DNA of 37,818 nucleotides from Actinomycetota bacterium (GTDB lineage: Bacteria > Actinomycetota > Rubrobacteria > Rubrobacterales > Rubrobacteraceae), in contig CADDYV010000034.1 in the NCBI GenBank assembly GCA_902810695.1, forward strand, positions 1 to 37,818, written 5' to 3'. Below, piece by piece: positions 16,028-23,544 of the stretch. Every line of letters begins with the position of its first letter. Within the stretch, counting starts at the first letter, position 1. The position numbers and the translations under genes are program-made. Below the pieces are notes generated by a model. That model saw only the letters and a program-made list of their open reading frames with translations. It was not told where the DNA came from and ran no database searches.

Positions 16028-16675
16028 TCATTGTTCGCCGACGCTCAGGTTGTTGGCGCCGCCGGTGATGGAGATGTGGTAGCGGTCTGTGGCGCCGTTG
16101 TAGTTTGTGCTCTGCAGGTCGAGTTCGCCGCCTGATGCGGCGACGTGTCGCTCGTCGAACTTCAGGTTGGTGACGCCTCCTTCCACGCGCAACCGCGCGG
16201 CCACCCTTTCGGGGAGGCGGATGGCGGCGTTGCTGACGCCGCCGAGGATAACCACACCCACGGTGCCCGAGGGAGCGGGAAGCGCTACCTCCAGGCGGCT
16301 CGCGCCTCCTTTAAGAGAGAGCGAATCCAGATGAAGCCCGCGCAGGTCGGCGTCGAGCTTCGAGACTCCGCCACGAACCTCGATGTCCCAGGGTATACGC
16401 GCGTTGAGTGCAACCTGGACGGGACGCTCCGACGGGCAGCCCGGCCAGTCACAGGACGAAGTTCGGGGATAGCGGATCGCTACGATACCTTCTTGCTCCC
16501 TTACCGCCAGCATCCGGTTTTCACAGCGGACGCTGTAGAGATCCCGCAGATAAGAGTCGGCCCGGATGAAGATCCGGTAGGCGCCGTTTGCGAACCGCAG
16601 GCACGCGCCTCTCGATGAGCCGGGGTTCCCAAGATTCATAAGATCCGTGCCCCCTGCTCCGGGTTCCCATACCAC
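16028..16675 (-). CDS. Hypothetical beta-repeat protein (LiaF/DUF4097-like)
   Basis: A 215-residue protein I cannot name. The second half is built of short repeated strands with the recurring pattern GG(V/A)S-K/R/N-L or I, as in VRGGVSKLDADL, LKGGASRLEVAL, LGGVSNAAIRL, VEGGVTNLKF and ITGGANNLSV. This suggests a right-handed beta-solenoid similar to the adhesin-like domains of LiaF/DUF4097 proteins. No signal peptide or membrane segment is visible. GTG 16675 is the only conventional in-frame start. An ATG at 16737 in another frame would join this frame if one more T existed in the TTTT run at 16700-16703, giving a product about 21 residues longer. One copy of the 22-nt motif lies upstream. Confidence 0.75.
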   Translation of the reverse strand: MVWEPGAGGTDLMNLGNPGSSRGACLRFANGAYRIFIRADSYLRDLYSVRCENRMLAVREQEGIVAIRYPRTSSCDWPGCPSERPVQVALNARIPWDIEVRGGVSKLDADLRGLHLDSLSLKGGASRLEVALPAPSGTVGVVILGGVSNAAIRLPERVAARLRVEGGVTNLKFDERHVAASGGELDLQSTNYNGATDRYHISITGGANNLSVGEQ

Positions 16676-16784
16676 GGCATCGTCTCGTACACCCTCGGAT
16701 TTTCTCTCTGCTCCGCTGAACGATTCTCTGTTCTCATGCGCCTACAGTTGTACAGAGGGAGCGGGCGGAGGGGGATCGGTCAAA

Positions 16785-16806
16785 AGGTAGATCTGGGGGG
16801 TAGAGA
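16785..16806. repeat. Intergenic 22-nt motif, copy 3
   Basis: This copy fits AGGTRG-N7-GGGTRGAGA and shares the ATCYR(G) spacer with the copy at 10380-10401. It lies between the divergent beta-repeat gene (minus) and the YqhA remnant (plus), 48 nt from the alternative ATG at 16737. Confidence 0.5.
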
Positions 16807-16957
16807 TTCTTGCGGTTCGACCCTCAGGTATGCCCTGATCAGATCAGCTTTCGCCACATCTCCCCGGCAACTTCCGAGGCTTGCATCCTACAGCCAGGCT
16901 TGCCGCCGGGTACCGAAGACTGCACGCTTCCGCCGGTTTGCTCCATTTATCGGGCAT

Positions 16958-17549
16958 ATTTCTCGCACGAAGCGCCGGCGAAACACCTTTGAGAGCCTCT
17001 TCGAACGCGGCCTCTGGAGCATCAGGCTCTTCATACTCATCCCGGTAGCCGCGTGCGTTGCGATGGCCCCTAGGGGCGCTGTACCTCGCGCTCGCCGACG
17101 TGGCCCACTTCTTCGATCTGCTGTTCGATTACGCTTTTCTTAGCCCGGCAAACCAGACGAAGGTCCGCAGTGAAGCCGTAACCACGATTATCAAGGCGCT
17201 CGATGTGTTCCTTATATCCTCCCTCCTGATCGTCGCATTCGGGCTCTACGGGCTTTTCGTCGGGAAGATAGACGTAGCCGAGAGATCCGAGGTGGCCTCG
17301 CGCCTGCTCAAGATCGAAACTTTAGAAGAGCTGAAAGAGCGCGTCGCGAAGCTCCTCGTCGTCATTCTCGTGGTGGAGTTCTTCCAGCGCGCATTGGGTC
17401 TGACCTACCACAATGCTCTGGATATTCTCTACCTGGCTGCCGCCATCCTGCTCGTAAGCGGGGCCCTCTACCTCACAGGTCGCCGATCCCAAGAAGAGCT
17501 GTCAAAACCAGCTAATGAGGACGCCGAAGGACAGCGCGCTGGTCGTTAG
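16958..17549 (+). pseudogene. yqhA: YqhA-family (UPF0114) membrane protein, frameshifted
   Basis: Two adjacent frames together give one UPF0114 protein. The first encodes FESLFERGLWSIRLFILIPV, the first membrane helix. The second continues LGALYLALADVAHFFDLLF, then KALDVFLISSLLIVAFGLYG, VAKLLVVILVVEFFQRALGL and ILYLAAAILLVSGALYL, four helices in all as in Escherichia coli YqhA. Deleting one C of CCCC at 17066-17069 fuses them as VAMALGALYL. No good start codon or ribosome site is visible; ATT 16958 is used only as a rough limit. It could be a sequencing error, but the missing start also fits real decay. Function of the family is poorly known. Confidence 0.7.
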
Positions 17550-17565
17550 CCAGGCTCAGGCCTGG
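17550..17565. terminator. Hairpin between convergent yqhA and YjzC-like genes
   Basis: CCAGGC-TCAG-GCCTGG is a perfect 6-bp stem with a 4-nt loop, placed exactly in the few bases between two convergent genes and overlapping the minus-strand stop codon. No long T-tract follows on either side, so termination efficiency is uncertain. Confidence 0.5.
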
Positions 17566-17768
17566 ATATTCGTCCCACGCCAGCGGGTGTGCTCGCCGAG
17601 GCCGGGGACTTCGGGGAACTCCTCGCCTCTGGAGAGCTGGATGCGGACGGGGGGCTGCATGGTTCCCCGGTCGCAGATGTAGGTCCCGGAGAAGGGAGCC
17701 TTCTGCCCGGGTTTGTAGCTCGGGCCGTAGTGCCGGTAGCGGGCCAGGATCTCTTCCAGGTCGGTCAT
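17556..17768 (-). CDS. Small YjzC-like protein
   Basis: A 70-residue protein with YKPGQKAPFSGTYICD, a PPVRIQLSRGEEFPEVPG middle and EHTRW near the end. The order PGQKAP-SG-Y, RGE-FPP, W recalls the small YjzC-type proteins of unknown function. ATG 17768 follows the serA stop by one nt, with no strong ribosome site of its own, so translation is probably coupled to serA. A role linked to serine metabolism is possible but not shown. Confidence 0.7.
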   Translation of the reverse strand: MTDLEEILARYRHYGPSYKPGQKAPFSGTYICDRGTMQPPVRIQLSRGEEFPEVPGLGEHTRWRGTNIQA

Positions 17769-17769
17769 T

Positions 17770-19353
17770 CTAGCTGAGGGTGACGGCGCGGGCTTCCTTG
17801 AAGCCAGGGATCTGCAGCAGGGCTTCGATCACACTTTCCGGGACGGGTTCGTCCACCGTCACGGCCATCGCCGCCCGGGAGCCCGGCTCTCCACGCCCGA
17901 CGGCCATGTTTCCGATGTTGATGCCGTGCTCGCCCAGAGCGGTGCCCAGCTTCCCGATCATACCTGGCACATCCTCGTTGCGGATGAAGAGCATGTGCTT
18001 CTCGGGCTCGATGTCCATGTCGAAGCCCATGGCCCCGACCAGACGCGGCTTCATCCGGGGTCCGACGAGCGTACCGCTCGCCATGCTCTCCCCCTCTGCG
18101 CTCTCCAGCCGCAGTACGACCAGGTTGGTGTAGTCGGCGCTCTCCGAGTAGCGCGAGGTCTCGACCCTGAAACCTCTCTCCCGGGCGAGCGCCGGGGTGT
18201 TGACGAAGTTCAGTGGTTCGTTGACCATCGGCGCAAGCAGGCCCTTCTGCGCGGAGACATCCAGAAGCCTGGTGTCGTAGCCGGAGATATCACCTCGGTA
18301 CTCGATCTTGAGGTGGTTTCCGGGACGGTCGGTTAGCTGGTAGAGCAGGTTTCCCAGCAGCTCGCAAAGCCCCGAGAACTGGGCGACAAACTCTGCCCCT
18401 TCGCCTACCGGGACCGGCGCGTTTATGGCGTGCACCGGGACCGCCCCGCGCAGGGCGATGGAGACCTGCTCGGCGGCTGTGATCCCGGCCCGGTCCTGCG
18501 CCTCGGCGGTGCTCGCCCCGAGGTGCGGCGTAACCACTACGTTGGAGAGCGAGAAGAGCGGAGAATCTGTTACCGGCTCCTCGGCGAAGACATCCAGTGC
18601 GGCACCGGAGATCTCACCTTCCTTGAGCGCGTTGTAGAGGGCCGTCTCGTCCACGAGGCCGCCGCGAGCCACGTTCAGCAGGTAGGCGCTCGGCTTCATC
18701 TTCGCCAGAGCCCCCTCGTCTATCATGCCCGTCGTCTGCGGGGTGCGCGGGACGTGCAGCGAGACGAAATCGGCCTCGGCGAGGATATCCTCGACTTCCT
18801 CGACCCTCTCGACGTTCATCGAGCGCATCCTCTCTTCGGAGACGTAGGGGTCGTAGGCGAGAACGCGCATCCCCATCCCGCGAGCGCCGCGGGCGACAAT
18901 GGAGCCGACGTGCCCCAATCCCACCAGCCCCAGCGTCTTCTCCGCGACCTCGATGCCCTTGAACGCGCTCCGCTTCCACTCTCCGGCGCGCAGCGAGGCG
19001 TCGGCGGCCGGGATGCGCCGGGCAACCGCGAGCATCAATCCCAAAGTGTGCTCGGCGGCGGCAACGGTGTTGCTCTCCGGGGCGTTGGCGACAATGATGC
19101 CGCGCTTGGTCGCCGCCTCGACGTCTATGTTGTCCACCCCGATCCCGGCCCGGCCCACCGCCTTGAGGTTCTGTGCCACCTCGATGACCTCCGCCGTAAC
19201 CTTCGTCCCGCTGCGGACGATGAGGCCGTCGTAGGAGCCGATCTTCTCCAGAAGCTCCTCCGGCGAGAGGCCGAGGAGCACGTCCACATCGAACTCCTCC
19301 TTGAGAAGCTCGATGCCGGGCTCGGCGAGCTTTTCGGTTATGAGTACCCTCAA
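17770..19353 (-). CDS. serA: D-3-phosphoglycerate dehydrogenase
   Basis: A 527-residue type 1 PGDH, which oxidises 3-phosphoglycerate to phosphohydroxypyruvate, the first step of serine synthesis. The catalytic and NAD domains show GRAGIGVDNID, the dinucleotide loop VGLGHVGSIVA near residue 150, NVARGG (catalytic Arg), ALDVFAEEP (Glu) and TPHLGAST (His). An intervening domain (about residues 320-450) and a C-terminal ACT domain, HMLFIRNEDVPGMIGKLG, follow; the ACT domain is the usual site of serine feedback. The start overlaps the aminotransferase stop by four nt (ATGA), so the pair is one operon. Confidence 0.97.
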   Translation of the reverse strand: MRVLITEKLAEPGIELLKEEFDVDVLLGLSPEELLEKIGSYDGLIVRSGTKVTAEVIEVAQNLKAVGRAGIGVDNIDVEAATKRGIIVANAPESNTVAAAEHTLGLMLAVARRIPAADASLRAGEWKRSAFKGIEVAEKTLGLVGLGHVGSIVARGARGMGMRVLAYDPYVSEERMRSMNVERVEEVEDILAEADFVSLHVPRTPQTTGMIDEGALAKMKPSAYLLNVARGGLVDETALYNALKEGEISGAALDVFAEEPVTDSPLFSLSNVVVTPHLGASTAEAQDRAGITAAEQVSIALRGAVPVHAINAPVPVGEGAEFVAQFSGLCELLGNLLYQLTDRPGNHLKIEYRGDISGYDTRLLDVSAQKGLLAPMVNEPLNFVNTPALARERGFRVETSRYSESADYTNLVVLRLESAEGESMASGTLVGPRMKPRLVGAMGFDMDIEPEKHMLFIRNEDVPGMIGKLGTALGEHGINIGNMAVGRGEPGSRAAMAVTVDEPVPESVIEALLQIPGFKEARAVTLS

Positions 19354-20507
19354 GCGGTTACCCCGCTCTTCGAGAACACCCGCTGCGCCGCCCCGACGCC
19401 GCTGCCTAGCTCGACCGGGTGGCCGAGGGATTCGAGCGCCAGCTCTATGGCGGCGATGGTGGAGATGATGTCGTAGGCGTCGAAGTAACCGCAGTGGCCG
19501 ATACGGAAGATCTTACCGCTCATCTGGCCCTGGCCGTTGGCGATCTGTATCCCGTGTTCCTCGAACACGACCCTGACGAGCTGCTTGCCGTCCACGCCCT
19601 CCGGCGCCCACGCCGCCGTGACCGCGGTGTTCATGTCCTCGTCCGGCCCGAAGAGCCTCAAGCCCATGCCCTTCACCCCGGCGCGCGCCGCCCGGCCGAG
19701 CAGGACGTGGCGCGCGAGGGCGTTCTCGAAGCCCTCGTCCATGATCTGCCTGAGGGCTATGTCAAGCTGCATGATGAGGCTCACCGGCGGGGTCCACGGC
19801 GTCTGAGGCGGGGTCTTCTCATAAGCCTTCTTCGCCGCCGTCCAGTCGAAGTAGAAGCGCGGCATCCGCGACTCCTCGTGCGCCCGCCACGCCCTCTCGG
19901 AGACGCTCACGAACCCGAGCCCCGGCGGGGTCATGAGCGCCTTCTGGCTGCCCGCGACGACCACATCCACGCCCCAATCATCGGTCCTCAGCTCGCAGCA
20001 GCCGAGCCCGGAGACGGCGTCCACGACCGTAAGTACGTTCTCCGTAGCCCTCGCGAAGCCCTCGATGTCGTTGACCGTCCCCGTAGAGGTCTCCGAGAGC
20101 ACGCAGATGGCGGCCTTTATCTCCGGGTCCGTGGCGAGGGCTTCCGCCACCTCGTCGTTATCCGCCTTCTGGCCCCAATCGTAGGCGAGCTCGATAACCT
20201 CCAGCCCGAAAGCCCGGCCCATCTTGACCCAGCGCTCCCCGAAGTTGCCGTTGTTCACGACGAGAACCCTGTCTCCGGGCGAGAAGAGGTTCTGGACCGC
20301 CCCCTCAAAAGCCCCGGTCCCGCTCGCGGCGTAGGTGAAGATGTCGTTGTCGGTCATAAAGACCCGCTTGAGGTTTTCGTTCACCCTGGTGAAGACCTCG
20401 CCGAACTCCGGCGTGCGGTGGTGGATGATCGGGAGCGCCCCCGCCGCCGACACCTCCGGCGGGATGGGAGTCGGACCGGGCGACATAAGACGATACTTGT
20501 TCATCAT
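19350..20507 (-). CDS. Class V aminotransferase (alanine/serine-glyoxylate type)
   Basis: A 385-residue fold-type I PLP enzyme. It starts RLMSPGPTPIPPEV and has YAASGTGAFEGAVQNL (phosphate cup), VDAVSGLGCCELRTDDWGVD (Asp to the pyridine N) and VAGSQKALMTPPGLGF, with the PLP lysine near residue 190. The family covers serine-glyoxylate, alanine-glyoxylate and, in some lineages, phosphoserine-type transamination. Its ATGA overlap with serA suggests that it supplies or consumes serine or phosphoserine here; this is inference from context. ATG 20507 (or 20504) lies about 12 nt after GAGGAG. Confidence 0.92.
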   Translation of the reverse strand: MMNKYRLMSPGPTPIPPEVSAAGALPIIHHRTPEFGEVFTRVNENLKRVFMTDNDIFTYAASGTGAFEGAVQNLFSPGDRVLVVNNGNFGERWVKMGRAFGLEVIELAYDWGQKADNDEVAEALATDPEIKAAICVLSETSTGTVNDIEGFARATENVLTVVDAVSGLGCCELRTDDWGVDVVVAGSQKALMTPPGLGFVSVSERAWRAHEESRMPRFYFDWTAAKKAYEKTPPQTPWTPPVSLIMQLDIALRQIMDEGFENALARHVLLGRAARAGVKGMGLRLFGPDEDMNTAVTAAWAPEGVDGKQLVRVVFEEHGIQIANGQGQMSGKIFRIGHCGYFDAYDIISTIAAIELALESLGHPVELGSGVGAAQRVFSKSGVTA

Positions 20508-20740
20508 GGTCTCTGAAGGCTCCTCTCTGTCTGACTCCCGGCTATTTTAGACACAACCTCTCACGAAAGCTACATAGTGGGGCAGAGAGTTTACAAGCTG
20601 TTGCTTTCCTGACCAGGAGTTTCCCACGAGACACGCAGCAGCAAGTCATCAGCGAAGTCCTGACAACGTCGCTGAGCACTAAAGCCAGGAGCCTCTCGAA
20701 ACGATAATAGAAACAATAGCGGCAGGCTCGAGAGTCTAGG

Positions 20741-20746
20741 TAGTAT
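20741..20746 (+). promoter_or_regulatory. -10-like box just upstream of the three-gene operon (possible leaderless start)
   Basis: TAGTAT ends four nt before ATG 20751, and no Shine-Dalgarno sequence is present. This suggests a very short or absent 5' UTR, though the spacing is slightly tight for a TSS exactly at the ATG. The 243-nt gap separates it from the divergent aminotransferase gene. Confidence 0.4.
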
Positions 20747-20750
20747 ACAA

Positions 20751-22241
20751 ATGGCAAGGATATTCTACGACGTAGAACAGGCGGCGCGTAAGCTAGGAAG
20801 TTCCGTGCAGGAGGTCGAAGCTCTGATCTCCTCGAAAGAGCTTTCGATCTTATCCATCGGCAACAGACGCGTGATACCCGCCAGAGACGTTGACAACTTG
20901 CTCAACCGCAACACCCCCAGGCCCATAAATTCATCCAGAGCCAGGGAAGTCGGCTCCGTCTCTGGCAAGGAACATTCGGGAGATAAACACCAACGAACAG
21001 AGAGACCCGCTGAAGACTACGGCAGAATAATCGAAGCAGCTCAGAGGCTGGGCAAATCTATCAACCAGGTGAAACAGATGATCGCTGAAGGGCATCTATC
21101 TCTGGACCCGAATAGCGGAAAGCTGGTTACGCTCGCTCAAGGCTCGGATACCTCACCGGACGATCGGGTCGCGCGAAAGGCTCCGGCAATCCCACCGGGT
21201 AGGAATGTCAAAGCACGGACTCAAAACGAGCCTGATACCCGGAGGATAAGCGAGCTCGAGGAATGGATACGAGACCTCCAAGACGAACTACATGCCGCGA
21301 GAGAAGAAAAAGAGGGTCTGGTTGAAGAACTGCAACAAGAACGTGAGGGGCACCAGAGAGACCTTCGCGACGCTCAGTACGAGATAAACCAGCTCGATGC
21401 TGCGCTGGAGAACCAGCGCCGTAACCACGCCGAGCAGATCAAGGCTCTACGCGAGGAGTTGAAGAAGAACTCAGCAGACAAGGATGACGATAAGCAGGAT
21501 CCAAAGCCGGGTCGAGGCTATCTACGTAGATTCATTACTGCGCAAACATCCGATGCCCAAAGAGAGAGGGAGCTAGAAGACGAAGTCAAGGCACTCAAGG
21601 TAACCCTGCGGACCGACAGAGCCTATCTGCAACGAGAGTTGGAAAGAGAACGGGAAGGACGCAAGCAGGATAGCCTGAAGGCTCAGGAAAAGCTGGACTC
21701 CGAACTCGAGAGCCTGCGTAGCGCTTTGGAAGCCCGGAACAGAGCGCTACAGGCAGAGCTGGAAGAGGTGCGATCGCACCTAGAGGACGAGAGGGCTAGG
21801 AGATCGTCCGCGGAAGAACTCTTACGCTTAGAAAGGGATAAGAGACAACACCTGGAATCCGAGATCGGTATCCTGAATGAGATCCGCCGTCTTCTCGGAG
21901 CAGGCAGCACACAACAGTCCGAACAGTCTGCGGACGGCACTCCTCCAGCACTGGATCCAGACGGCGTCTCCAGCAAACTCGTCCTCAAAACCCCGTCGGG
22001 TCAGGTCTCCCTATCATCGCCCTTTGAGCTGGACGACAAAGAAAAAGAGTTGCTGTCGCTAATCGCCGAGCACGGCGAGTTGACGGCGGAGCAGATCACG
22101 ACCCTGACCGGGCGTCCCCGGCACCGCGCGGTCAGGGACCTGGAGGAGTTACTGGACCGGCTCAAAGATGAAGACATCGATATCGTAAAGCAGAGCGGGA
22201 ATCGTTACATCTTCGATCCCGCTACGCTACAAGACCTGTAA
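20751..22241 (+). CDS. Tandem HTH / coiled-coil / winged-helix protein of a BrxD-helicase operon
   Basis: A 496-residue protein I cannot assign to a named family. Residues about 4-52 form a MerR/excisionase-like HTH (FYDVEQAARKLGSSVQEVEA, IPARDVDNLL). A second similar unit lies at about 90-125 (IIEAAQRLGKSINQVKQMIA). Residues about 160-385 are a long charged coiled coil rich in E, R, Q and L. Residues about 425-496 form a winged helix (LLSLIAEHGELTAEQITTLT, then RHRAVRDLEELLDRL). The layout suggests a DNA-binding, oligomerising scaffold or sensor for the ATPase and helicase that follow. A 13-nt gap with a strong ribosome site separates it from the ATPase. One hand-counted 60-nt sample (20881-20940) has 32 G/C, low for this window. 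Confidence 0.8.
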   Translation: MARIFYDVEQAARKLGSSVQEVEALISSKELSILSIGNRRVIPARDVDNLLNRNTPRPINSSRAREVGSVSGKEHSGDKHQRTERPAEDYGRIIEAAQRLGKSINQVKQMIAEGHLSLDPNSGKLVTLAQGSDTSPDDRVARKAPAIPPGRNVKARTQNEPDTRRISELEEWIRDLQDELHAAREEKEGLVEELQQEREGHQRDLRDAQYEINQLDAALENQRRNHAEQIKALREELKKNSADKDDDKQDPKPGRGYLRRFITAQTSDAQRERELEDEVKALKVTLRTDRAYLQRELEREREGRKQDSLKAQEKLDSELESLRSALEARNRALQAELEEVRSHLEDERARRSSAEELLRLERDKRQHLESEIGILNEIRRLLGAGSTQQSEQSADGTPPALDPDGVSSKLVLKTPSGQVSLSSPFELDDKEKELLSLIAEHGELTAEQITTLTGRPRHRAVRDLEELLDRLKDEDIDIVKQSGNRYIFDPATLQDL

Positions 22242-22254
22242 GGAGGGGAGCAGC

Positions 22255-23544
22255 ATGGCGCTTACCAGGAACACTGCCAGAGACATAATCAGCGCTCTGC
22301 GCAACGGGACCGTCCCGCGAGAAGGGCTGCACGAGTACGCTGTGGGTCTCGATCAGCACATGAAGGTGATGAACGAAGACCTGGACGATGTAGCTGCGGG
22401 TAGGGGACGGGTAAAGTTCGTCCGCGGCGAGTATGGAGCAGGCAAGACCTTCCTCTCGCACCTCCTGATGGAAACGGCCTTAAAGAGACGCTTCGTCGTC
22501 TCCAACGTGGTTATCTCCAGGGACACGCCCCTGCACAAGATGGAAGAGGTCTACCATGAGATCGTCAACAACCTGAGTACGCCACGTCAGAAGACCAGGG
22601 CGCTGCAGGGCCTCATAAACAACTGGATCCTCCGTACGGAGGACCACCTGATCCGGGTCGAAGACTTCAGCGAAGATGATCCTCGCCTACTCAAACGGAC
22701 CGAAGAGGAGATCGAGAACAAGCTCGCTATCCTGGCGAACGAACGCTCAGACTTTCCGGCCGTACTTCGTGCTTACTACAGGGCGAATGCTCAGGATGAC
22801 TACCAATCGGCTCAGCGGCTGCTAGGCTGGCTCTCGGGAGAGAAGAACGTTAGCGCCCAGGTAATGCGTCAGACGGGAGTAAAAGGGCGCATAGACCAAA
22901 CTATGGTCTTCTCCTTCTTGCGCATCCTGGCAGAGATCGCCCACCAAGCCGGAAGATCCGGTTTCGTTGTGGTGCTGGATGAGGTCGAGACGATCACGCG
23001 CCTCAGAACAGCATATGAGCGCGAGCAAAGCCTGCAGACCATCCGCCAGATCGTGGACGCAGTAGATGAGGGACACCTGCCCCGCTGCTACTTCGTCTTC
23101 ACCGGAACCCCGGACTTCTTCGACAATGCTCGCAGGGGCGTTCGCTCGCTCCGACCACTCGACGAGCGCATCCGGCTGGAAGATCCGAACGATCCGCACC
23201 CCAACTACCGGCAGGCACAGATCGTGATCCCGGAATTCGACCGCAATAAGCTCTTGACTGTAGGCAAACGTGTCCAGGAGATCTATGAGATAGCCTACGG
23301 CGCCTTGGACTCCTCCAGGGCCTCGGACGCATTGCTAGAGTCCCTCGCGGACCGGATGACCGCCCGGTTCGGTGGAGAGGTCGGGATCGTACCCCGGCAG
23401 TTCCTGCGCCAGTTCGTGGACACCTTCGACCGCATACAGGCTTACGAGGATTACGAACCTCTGGGCAGGATAGACGAAGAGCTCTCCCGGCAGCTATCTT
23501 CCAACAACCTCACGGAAATAGAGGAAGCCAACCTTACCTGGTAA
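22255..23544 (+). CDS. BrxD-type (DUF2791) P-loop ATPase
   Basis: A 429-residue ATPase resembling BrxD, the ATP-binding protein of type 2 BREX (DUF2791 family). Walker A is GEYGAGKTFLSHLL (residues about 58-65), Walker B is FVVVLDEVETI (about 238-243), and a sensor-like FVFTGTPDFF follows near 282-290. In BREX, BrxD is encoded beside an Lhr-type helicase; its biochemical role is not settled. ATG 22255 has AAGGAGG eight nt upstream. The stop is immediately followed by the helicase start with no spacer, implying translational coupling and probably complex formation. No Pgl or methyltransferase genes are nearby. Confidence 0.87.
   Translation: MALTRNTARDIISALRNGTVPREGLHEYAVGLDQHMKVMNEDLDDVAAGRGRVKFVRGEYGAGKTFLSHLLMETALKRRFVVSNVVISRDTPLHKMEEVYHEIVNNLSTPRQKTRALQGLINNWILRTEDHLIRVEDFSEDDPRLLKRTEEEIENKLAILANERSDFPAVLRAYYRANAQDDYQSAQRLLGWLSGEKNVSAQVMRQTGVKGRIDQTMVFSFLRILAEIAHQAGRSGFVVVLDEVETITRLRTAYEREQSLQTIRQIVDAVDEGHLPRCYFVFTGTPDFFDNARRGVRSLRPLDERIRLEDPNDPHPNYRQAQIVIPEFDRNKLLTVGKRVQEIYEIAYGALDSSRASDALLESLADRMTARFGGEVGIVPRQFLRQFVDTFDRIQAYEDYEPLGRIDEELSRQLSSNNLTEIEEANLTW

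Noticed and set aside
18430-19476. 348-codon open frame on the plus strand
   Set aside because: It is exactly antisense to serA, has no family motifs or ribosome site, and is a high-GC shadow.
19419-20516. 365-codon open frame on the plus strand
   Set aside because: It is antisense to the class V aminotransferase and has Arg/His-rich, low-complexity translation.
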